Below, in pieces: positions 7,278 to 11,569 of a DNA stretch of 11,569 nt (positions within the stretch are counted from its first letter, which is position 1; every line of letters begins with the position of its first letter). The notes beneath the pieces are model-generated. The model had not been told where the DNA came from, searched no databases, and was given only the letters and a program-made list of their open reading frames with translations. Source of the DNA: Gemmatimonadota bacterium (GTDB taxonomy: Bacteria > Latescibacterota > UBA2968 > UBA8231). The DNA is taken from assembly GCA_002712305.1 (NCBI GenBank), contig PATE01000124.1, forward strand, positions 1 to 11,569, read 5' to 3'. The position numbers were made by a program, and so were the translations under genes.

Positions 7278-8509
7278 CGCTCCGGCACTGCCAGATGCTG
7301 AAAGGCATCGGCCGGCGCATCTCCATACCCACAGGTAAACGGGGTCGGCGACGCCAGACTGGCGCTGTCCTGAATCTGCGTGTCCTGTTCGCAACCGGTC
7401 ACGTCGTTCGATTCCAGATGGATGGAACTTGCCGTTTCGGCAATGCGAATGCCGATGCCCTGGTCCCCTCCGTCGATTTGATTCGCTTCGAAGATCAGAT
7501 CGTGCGCATCGGGGGTGACATCAATCTGCACGTCTAAGTTGCCCTGGATCGTGCATTGACGAATGCGGCAGGAGTGGACCTCGACCGGCCGAGGGGATGG
7601 CCGCACCAGCACGCCCACGCCTCGATTGCTCCGCACGCGGCAGTTCTCGATCAGATTGTTGCAGTCGCGTGTGCCGATCGAGATCCCGGAGCCATTCTCG
7701 GCAAACTCACAGTCACGGACGGTGATGTGGTTGGCGCGGACGCAGAAGAAAAACCCACTCTTGGCATTTCCCTGCCCACCACAGTTCTCGAAGAGAGCAT
7801 TCGTGCTGCCCGCCCCCGGGTGAAGGCCATTGCCTGAGTTGCCGTCGAAGTGAGCGTCGCGAATGATGACATCACGACACATCTGAAAGCTCAGCCCCTC
7901 GCCATCGTAGTCCGACTCGCGAATTCCAGTGATTTCCAGGCCCCGACTCTGGTAGAAGTAGATCGCCCCGCCGCGGCACCCGCCCATGTTGCGATCACTG
8001 GCGGCTCGATTGCCCTCCAGTCGCAGATCTCGGACGGCGGCAGATTGAATCCGATGACCAAAAACGAGGGGATACACCGTGGTCAGACTCGGCTTGTCGT
8101 CGGCGCGATAGTCCGCCTCAATCCCGTGATCCAGCCCGACCCAGTTGTCCTTTATCCAGGTGATCGTGGCGAAGGTCTCGTAGAAACCTCCGTGCGCGCT
8201 GCCGTCGTGGACGGAAACGGTCATGCCCACCTCGAGGCCGGTCGCGTCGGCCAGGGGCACGTCGCACATTCCGTAGTTGTGGTATCCTGCCAGCGGATAG
8301 ATTCGCCCGGGGCCTTTGCGCAGCAAGGTCTGCTCGCCCTGTCCCACCAGCTCGACGTGGCTGCGCAGCGCAAGTCCGCGGTCGAGGGTCAGCTCCATCG
8401 CCGGTAGCACCACCCGACCTCCACCGGCCTGGGCGACGAGATCGATCTGCTGCTGAATCAGACGCGCGCTCGAGGCCTGCTCGACGTCGAGTTGGACATC
8501 GCTGCTCAT
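7271..8509 (-). CDS. right-handed parallel beta-helix (pectate-lyase-like) protein, no signal peptide
   Basis: A 412-residue protein. The N-terminus ('ARLIQQQIDLVAQAGGGRVV', then LP, and 'LRSHVELVGQGEQTLLRKG') matches the opening of the pectate-lyase superfamily fold: a capping helix, a G-rich turn and the first beta rungs. From about 150 to 380 there are successive PbH1-type rungs of roughly 22-24 residues, such as 'NALFENCGGQGNAKSGFFF', 'ITVRDCEFAENGSGISIG' and 'NLIENCRVRSNRGVGVLV'. Several rungs carry Cys next to the Asn-rich turns. This fold is typical of polysaccharide lyases, hydrolases and epimerases, but no catalytic set can be assigned here. There is no signal peptide or membrane helix, so the protein is predicted cytoplasmic, which is unusual for the fold. 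The frame is open upstream into the dehydrogenase gene; ATG 8509 with GGGAGA 5 nt upstream is the credible start. It lies 16 nt downstream of the dehydrogenase stop, in one operon. Confidence 0.82.
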   Translation of the reverse strand: MSSDVQLDVEQASSARLIQQQIDLVAQAGGGRVVLPAMELTLDRGLALRSHVELVGQGEQTLLRKGPGRIYPLAGYHNYGMCDVPLADATGLEVGMTVSVHDGSAHGGFYETFATITWIKDNWVGLDHGIEADYRADDKPSLTTVYPLVFGHRIQSAAVRDLRLEGNRAASDRNMGGCRGGAIYFYQSRGLEITGIRESDYDGEGLSFQMCRDVIIRDAHFDGNSGNGLHPGAGSTNALFENCGGQGNAKSGFFFCVRANHITVRDCEFAENGSGISIGTRDCNNLIENCRVRSNRGVGVLVRPSPRPVEVHSCRIRQCTIQGNLDVQIDVTPDAHDLIFEANQIDGGDQGIGIRIAETASSIHLESNDVTGCEQDTQIQDSASLASPTPFTCGYGDAPADAFQHLAVPERD

Positions 8510-8514
8510 GGGGA

Positions 8515-8520
8515 TCTCCC
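8515..8520 (-). promoter_or_regulatory. ribosome binding site of the beta-helix gene
   Basis: GGGAGA on the minus strand lies 5 nt before ATG 8509, in the 16-nt gap after the dehydrogenase stop. It rules out the longer reading that would begin inside the dehydrogenase gene. The same GGGAGA motif precedes the dehydrogenase. Confidence 0.7.
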
Positions 8521-8525
8521 TTCTT

Positions 8526-9302
8526 CTACATGATGGGCGCCAGCCAGCCACCATCGACGGGCAGGGCGATCCCGGTGATCCACTCGGCGTGATCGGAGGC
8601 CAGGAATGTGCAGGCGTGGGCGATGTCACTGGGCAATCCGAGTCGAGGCAGGGGCGTGCGGTCCCGCGCACCGGCGATTTGCTCAGGGGTGAGGTAGTCC
8701 TGGATGGCCGTCTCGATGTAACCGGGGCAGATGGCATTCACCGTCACCCCGTGACCCGCCAGTTCAGTGGCTGAGTCTCGTGTGAGATTGACGACGGCCG
8801 CCTTCACGGGGGCGTAGGCTGGTCCTGCCCCGCCGCGGAAAGAGTGAACCGATCCGATATTGATGATGCGGCCCGCCTGTGATCTCTTCAGGTGGGGGAC
8901 ACTGTACTTCGTCAACAGAAAAACAGACCGGAAATCGACGCCTACGACCCGATCCCAGTCGTGCGTCGACAGATCCTGACTGTCGCCGGGGATATAGATG
9001 CCTGCGTTGTTGACGACGATGTCGAGGCCGCCGAATTCTTCGACGGCTGCTGCCACCAGACGCTCGACGTCCTTCTCGGATGCCACGTCCGTCTGGACGA
9101 ACAGGGCGCGACCACCGACGTTCTCCACTTCTTGGACCGTCGTCGTCGTCGTGTCCTGTTCATGGTAGATGCCCTGCTTGGGCGCTTCCTGGATATCAGC
9201 CACGACGACCAGCGCACCGGAGCGGGCGAAGTCCAGGCAGACCTCACGGCCAATGCCTGAACTGCCGCCGGTCACTATGGCGACCCGTTGATCAAGGCGC
9301 AA
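8526..9302 (-). CDS. short-chain dehydrogenase/reductase (SDR, classical)
   Basis: A 258-residue NAD(P)-dependent oxidoreductase. The cofactor loop TGGSSGIG is at 11-18, an acidic residue (D36 in VVADIQ) ends beta-2 and suggests NAD(H) preference, NNAG is at 98-101, catalytic S151 lies in GSVHS, and Y163-K167 form the YxxxK motif. 'NAICPGYIETAI' is the usual substrate-loop entry and 'GIALPVDGGW' the usual C-terminus. The substrate cannot be read from sequence; sugars, uronates and 3-oxoacyl groups are all possible, and the downstream beta-helix protein tips it towards a carbohydrate. I chose TTG 9302: the protein then begins 'MRLDQRVAIVTGG', as classical SDRs do, with GGGAGA 8 nt upstream. 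A reading from TTG 9350 adds 16 residues unlike the family and would overlap the divergent gene. A run of five Thr (52-56, all ACG) lies in the loop after beta-2. Confidence 0.88.
   Translation of the reverse strand: MRLDQRVAIVTGGSSGIGREVCLDFARSGALVVVADIQEAPKQGIYHEQDTTTTTVQEVENVGGRALFVQTDVASEKDVERLVAAAVEEFGGLDIVVNNAGIYIPGDSQDLSTHDWDRVVGVDFRSVFLLTKYSVPHLKRSQAGRIINIGSVHSFRGGAGPAYAPVKAAVVNLTRDSATELAGHGVTVNAICPGYIETAIQDYLTPEQIAGARDRTPLPRLGLPSDIAHACTFLASDHAEWITGIALPVDGGWLAPIM
9138..9152. repeat. (CGT)5 trinucleotide repeat inside the SDR gene
   Basis: Five tandem CGT units on the plus strand read as five identical ACG threonine codons in the dehydrogenase. Gain or loss of a unit would keep the frame and change a loop near the cofactor site. 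Confidence 0.7.
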
Positions 9303-9310
9303 TTTGGATG

Positions 9311-9316
9311 TCTCCC
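9311..9316 (-). promoter_or_regulatory. ribosome binding site deciding the TTG start of the SDR gene
   Basis: GGGAGA on the minus strand lies 8 nt before TTG 9302. It supports that rare start codon and the 258-residue form of the dehydrogenase. Confidence 0.55.
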
Positions 9317-9335
9317 GGAAGGGTGTCAGGTGAAC

Positions 9336-10001
9336 ATGAGTCAGCCGCAAATCAACTTCTGGCCGATCAGACCGTCAATCTGGCATTCCGTGCTGAGTCT
9401 GCTGGCAGCGATCACCGTCGCCGGTTCAGGGAGCCCGCTGTTCGGCAGCCAGGAAGAGGTGGTGACGCAACGATGGGTTGACGAGATCAGGGGATCTCGA
9501 GTTCTGAAAGACTCGCTATTTCAACACGATGAATCGTCACCCCTGCTGGCCGACGACCGAGAGGGTTTCACAGGACTGCTGTACTACGATGTCGATCTGC
9601 GATTTCGTCTGACCGGGCGCCTGCATCGGTACGCGCGCACACGTCAGGTCCGCATTCCCGACACGAACGGCACCGAGATGTTCGTGGACCGCATCGGTCG
9701 TTTTGAATTCCAGTTCGATGGAAATCCCTTCTGGCTGGAGGTCATGGGCTCCACCCGTGACGACGACATGACCGTCTATTTCACAGATCCGACCAATGGC
9801 ATCTCGACCTATCCTGCAGGCCGGTATGCGCCTGTCCTACGAGAGCGTGACGGGGCGTATCTTATTGATTTTAATAGTTCTTACAACCCATACTGCGCTT
9901 ACAATCCCAGCTACACCTGCCCACTGCCACCGCCGCAGAATCGACTGAGCTTTCACGTCGAGGCCGGCGAGCGGTTACCTGGTCCAGATCTTGCTCACTG
10001 A
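9336..10001 (+). CDS. secreted DUF1684-family protein
   Basis: A 221-residue protein. Residues about 14-38 are a hydrophobic segment ending near 'GSGSPLFGS', consistent with a signal peptide or an N-terminal anchor. The mature part follows the DUF1684 pattern: 'SSPLLADDREGFTGLLYYDVD' is the N-terminal block (about 67-87), then 'FEFQFDG', 'MTVYFTDPTNGISTYPAGRY' (145-164), and the hallmark Y-N-P-Y-C-A-Y-N-P block with 'TCPLPPPQNRL' (183-204). The biochemical function of DUF1684 is not established, and no enzyme activity should be assumed. ATG 9336 is preceded by AGGTG at suitable distance; an earlier ATG (9288) would lie inside the divergent dehydrogenase gene and push the signal peptide inward. 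The gene is divergent from the SDR gene with only 33 bp between start codons, so at least one promoter must lie inside a neighbouring coding region. Confidence 0.87.
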   Translation: MSQPQINFWPIRPSIWHSVLSLLAAITVAGSGSPLFGSQEEVVTQRWVDEIRGSRVLKDSLFQHDESSPLLADDREGFTGLLYYDVDLRFRLTGRLHRYARTRQVRIPDTNGTEMFVDRIGRFEFQFDGNPFWLEVMGSTRDDDMTVYFTDPTNGISTYPAGRYAPVLRERDGAYLIDFNSSYNPYCAYNPSYTCPLPPPQNRLSFHVEAGERLPGPDLAH

Positions 10002-10182
10002 GGCGTAGTGGCCTATCTTCTTTCGATTCTGTCTCCATGGTTGATTGCTGATCAGCCGTGGTGCAGACGGGATGGACAGATTCGCCGCTGCGAGGCGCTT
10101 CATGTCCGCCCCCGGAAGCCGCAATCAAACTCGGCACGCTCATCGTGTGTCGTGGTGACGACTCTCTAGGAGGTATGCAGGA
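10002..10182. other. 181-bp intergenic region before the omega-like gene
   Basis: No credible ORF or tRNA is visible here. It contains the 10-bp palindrome GCTGATCAGC (10047-10056) and a strong ribosome binding site near its right end. I found no convincing -35/-10 pair and no clear terminator for the DUF1684 gene. Confidence 0.5.
10168..10173 (+). promoter_or_regulatory. strong ribosome binding site of the omega-like gene
   Basis: AGGAGG lies 9 nt before ATG 10183. It is the best Shine-Dalgarno match in the window and suggests high expression of the small downstream protein. The ATG at 10175 is too close to be used. Confidence 0.75.
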
Positions 10183-10443
10183 ATGTCGGACGCGTCTCGG
10201 TCGATGTTTGCGCGTGAAGTCGACTTCAAACTCGAAGTCACCATCAATGCCTATGCAGCCTGTCGGGCTCTCTCGGTTCGAGCTCGTGATATCAACATGC
10301 AGTTCAAGCAACACCAAGAGGGGACCGAGGTCGAGCAACCGAATCCGACCGTCGGCGCCCTGAGTGATTACTCCGTCGGCCGCATTGATCTGAAGGCCGG
10401 CCCCAACAGTGGCGACGAGGACTCAGCCGAAACGAAGGCGTGA
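10183..10443 (+). CDS. rpoZ: RNA polymerase omega-subunit-like small protein
   Basis: An 86-residue protein with a strong Shine-Dalgarno. Omega chaperones the beta' subunit of RNA polymerase. By eye it aligns with E. coli omega at the key places: N22-AYAACRALSVRARD (22-36) against N-rich start and RRAR of the first long helix, then an acidic linker with Pro (47-55), AL (59-60) and G66-R-I against 'AL..I..G.I'. The C-terminus (71-86) is acidic and low in complexity, as is common in omega. Overall identity is low, and the usual neighbours gmk and coaBC are not seen here, so the call rests on a short pattern and on length. The gene is followed after 22 nt by a membrane protein and is probably co-transcribed with it. 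Confidence 0.6.
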   Translation: MSDASRSMFAREVDFKLEVTINAYAACRALSVRARDINMQFKQHQEGTEVEQPNPTVGALSDYSVGRIDLKAGPNSGDEDSAETKA

Positions 10444-10465
10444 TACCTCGCCGCCAAGAGCGGCG

Positions 10466-11125
10466 ATGATACGTTTTCTACTCCTCACAGCATTCGGCGG
10501 CCTTTCGACCTTCGGTGGTCAGGCGTTGCTGAGCCTCGGTTTGCACCCGGAGCGAATCGTTCCCTTGACGGCGATCGCTGAGGGGTGTGCGGCAGTGGCT
10601 GTCGGTGTGGCTCTGTTTGTCACCGGCATGCTCGGCCTCGCCGAGGCCTTCGAGAAACAGTCCCTCCGTCTTTCCCAGTTGCTTCAGACCCGCCAGGCTC
10701 CGAACTCGGATTCCGAGTTAGCCGATACGCAGGGGTTGCCCATCGGTGGTCCCGCCGATCTGGCGTCCAACAGTGAACGATTCTGGCACGGATATCTCCG
10801 GTCCACGGGCGGTCTTTGCCTGGCTCTGGGTGGCCTGCTGGCCCTCGTTCTGATTCTCGGCGACATCAACTACGAAACCTATCGAGCCACCCTCGGCGCG
10901 GGACTGGCTGCGATTGCCCTGCCAACGATCGTGTTATGGATCGGTGGGATGGCCAAGATCTGGCGCTCCCACCGAGACGTCTTGATCTGGGCCGTACGAG
11001 CCGAGTCCCTGCCTGAAAAGAGGGCCGAGGTGGTGGAGATTCACCAGCGGCGCCCCACGCGTGAAGCCGTCTTCCGCTCCACCCGACCGGCGGCCCTATG
11101 TCGTGAAGCTCGGGCCGTGGCTTGA
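10466..11125 (+). CDS. hypothetical four-helix integral membrane protein
   Basis: A 219-residue protein of a family I do not recognise. Four hydrophobic segments lie at about 3-23, 36-58, 112-132 and 141-163. A polar, probably cytoplasmic or periplasmic loop of about 50 residues separates helices 2 and 3. The C-terminal tail of about 55 residues is basic (for example RRPTREAVFRSTR), so by the positive-inside rule it should be cytoplasmic. No enzymatic motif is visible. I chose ATG 10466 because the protein then starts directly with helix 1 ('MIRFLLLTAFGG') and has AAGAG at 10456-10460; the frame stays open to a GTG at 10409 that overlaps the omega-like gene. The pairing with the omega-like gene may be operon membership without a functional link. 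Confidence 0.7.
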   Translation: MIRFLLLTAFGGLSTFGGQALLSLGLHPERIVPLTAIAEGCAAVAVGVALFVTGMLGLAEAFEKQSLRLSQLLQTRQAPNSDSELADTQGLPIGGPADLASNSERFWHGYLRSTGGLCLALGGLLALVLILGDINYETYRATLGAGLAAIALPTIVLWIGGMAKIWRSHRDVLIWAVRAESLPEKRAEVVEIHQRRPTREAVFRSTRPAALCREARAVA

Positions 11126-11249
11126 CGAGAACCTCGCGGCGCTCGCACCGGCAGCCCCATCCCCGAGAACGCTACTGAGGGAACACCCTTGAAGAGCTAA
11201 GTATTTGCTCCAGATGCTCTTACGCCCAGATGTTCCTAGGTGTTTCTGA

Positions 11250-11279
11250 TTGCCCGGGTGGTGCCCACCACCCTATATT
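11250..11279 (+). promoter_or_regulatory. promoter whose 18-bp spacer is a perfect dyad (operator candidate)
   Basis: TTGCCC (11250-11255) and TATATT (11274-11279) are separated by 18 bp. Those 18 bp are exactly GGGTGGTGCCCACCACCC, a 7-bp perfect inverted repeat with a 4-bp centre. A dyad centred between the -35 and -10 boxes is a classic place for repressors, and for MerR-type activators, which usually prefer 19-20 bp. Transcription would start near 11286. The -35 box matches only its TTG and fifth position well. Confidence 0.5.
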
Positions 11280-11285
11280 GCAGCA

Positions 11286-11532
11286 GCTTTTTCCCATTCA
11301 TGGGGAAGATTGTTCCCTGTCTGGCGGAACTCAGCAGGTGGATTGTGGCGATCTCAGGGAAAACGGCCAATTGACCAGGCTACTCACACTCAGGCACTGC
11401 ATTTGCTTCTCCAGCCCTCGACCGGTGGATCGCGACTGTGGCAAGGTCGCGAAGAGACCAACAGGCAAGGTCTTCTGCAGCAAGGTCCCCTACTGCAGCC
11501 CGATTCAGCGCACTTAGAGCGAACGTGAGAAC
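11286..11532 (+). ncRNA. candidate structured leader RNA (or separate small RNA)
   Basis: From the predicted transcript start to the final gene there are about 247 nt rich in hairpins. TTTTTCCCAT pairs with ATGGGGAAGA (11288-11297 with 11300-11309, two G-U pairs). TTCCCTG (11313-11319) pairs with CAGGGAA (11355-11361), or its CCTG competes for a nearer CAG-CAGG arm at about 11332-11338, so two exclusive folds are possible. TCGCGAC pairs with GTCGCGA around a 9-nt loop (11430-11452). AGACC pairs with GGTCT (11455-11473). CTGCAG pairs with CTGCAG (11475-11498). It does not match any RNA family I know. Confidence 0.35.
11441..11487 (+). repeat. three direct copies of GCAAGGTC
   Basis: Exact copies lie at 11441-11448, 11465-11472 and 11480-11487. 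The first two each span the 3' side of a hairpin loop and the start of the 3' stem arm; the third lies inside the CTGCAG-closed loop. Spacings are 24 and 15 nt. Confidence 0.65.
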
Positions 11533-11569
11533 ATGAACGATCAGATTCAGACGGCACCCGCCGTCGATC
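11533..11569 (+). CDS. start of a gene running off the window
   Basis: ATG 11533 opens a frame reading MNDQIQTAPAVD, still open at the right edge. A weak GTGAG precedes it at 11525-11529. Twelve codons are too few to identify the product. The upstream promoter and structured leader suggest it is a regulated gene. Confidence 0.4.
   Translation, partial: MNDQIQTAPAVD

Larger units (their letters stand above)
11126..11532. other. 407-bp region without a credible gene; promoter and structured leader
   Basis: Two overlapping small reading frames (from 11230 and 11250) cross this stretch, but neither has a ribosome binding site, a domain or a recognisable composition. Instead there is a dyad-bearing promoter (11250-11279), several hairpins (11288-11309, 11313-11361, 11430-11452, 11455-11473, 11475-11498) and three GCAAGGTC copies. 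AAGAGC/GCTCTT arms (11192-11197 with 11216-11221) could end the membrane-protein transcript, but they lack a T-tract. I see none of the signatures of tmRNA, RNase P RNA or SRP RNA on either strand. Confidence 0.55.

Noticed and set aside
8510-8737. N-terminal extension of the beta-helix protein by 76 residues
   Set aside because: The extension lies inside the SDR gene, is Pro/Ser/Arg-rich like a shadow frame, and ATG 8509 has a good ribosome binding site.
9303-9350. Longer SDR reading from TTG 9350
   Set aside because: The 16 extra residues do not fit the SDR N-terminus and would overlap the start of the divergent DUF1684 gene; TTG 9302 has GGGAGA at proper spacing.
10058-10363. Plus-strand frame of 101 codons overlapping the omega-like gene
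   Set aside because: The overlapping 86-codon frame has a strong Shine-Dalgarno and a recognisable pattern, whereas this one has neither.
11262-11282. Possible sigma54 (-24/-12) promoter, suggested by TTGCA at 11278-11282
   Set aside because: The required GG twelve bases upstream of the GC is absent, so the sigma70-like reading fits better.
11230-11528. Two overlapping small plus-strand frames (95 and 92 codons)
   Set aside because: No ribosome binding site, no domain, and odd composition. The region has promoter and hairpin features that explain it better, although a small protein cannot be fully excluded.

Overview
This is an 11.6 kb chromosomal window of moderately high GC (roughly 55-60% by eye) from a bacterium. 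Nothing in it looks like a phage, plasmid, transposon or CRISPR array. The gene set is housekeeping plus lineage-specific proteins: a lysine/peptidoglycan dapA-dapB pair, a stand-alone AICAR transformylase, a UVR-motif protein, a DUF1684 protein, NEW3-domain envelope proteins, and an RNA polymerase omega-like protein. N-terminal signal peptides, single-pass anchors and an adaptor-like coiled coil point to a diderm-type envelope. The mix would suit an uncultured FCB/PVC-like or Latescibacterota-like lineage, but that placement is inference only.

Layout: (i) 1-2944 (+): two tandem, translationally coupled paralogues. Each has a coiled-coil hairpin, Ig-like beta domains, a NEW3 domain and a C-terminal membrane anchor. 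The first is cut by the window edge. (ii) 3094-3882 (+): a UvrB/UvrC-motif protein, converging through a shared hairpin terminator on (iii) dapB and dapA (4023-5867, minus). These two form an operon with a near-consensus sigma70 promoter at 5957-5985. (iv) 6072-7241 (+): stand-alone AICAR formyltransferase, without the IMP cyclohydrolase half of PurH. (v) 7271-9302 (minus): a two-gene operon of a short-chain dehydrogenase followed by a signal-less right-handed beta-helix protein. (vi) 9336-10001 (+): a secreted DUF1684 protein, divergent from the dehydrogenase across 33 bp. (vii) 10183-11125 (+): an omega-like small protein followed by a four-helix membrane protein. (viii) 11126-11532: a 407-bp stretch with no credible gene. 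It holds a promoter whose spacer is a perfect dyad, several hairpins and three copies of an 8-mer, and leads into a gene that starts at 11533 and runs off the window.

How the genes work together: DapA and DapB catalyse consecutive steps (aspartate semialdehyde + pyruvate to tetrahydrodipicolinate). The dehydrogenase and beta-helix protein probably act on the same carbohydrate-type substrate. The two NEW3 proteins probably form one envelope complex, possibly with a transporter encoded upstream. I found no complete, clearly new multi-gene defence or mobile system. The best candidates for undescribed biology are the tandem adaptor-like/NEW3 pair and the dyad-promoter plus structured leader at the right end.
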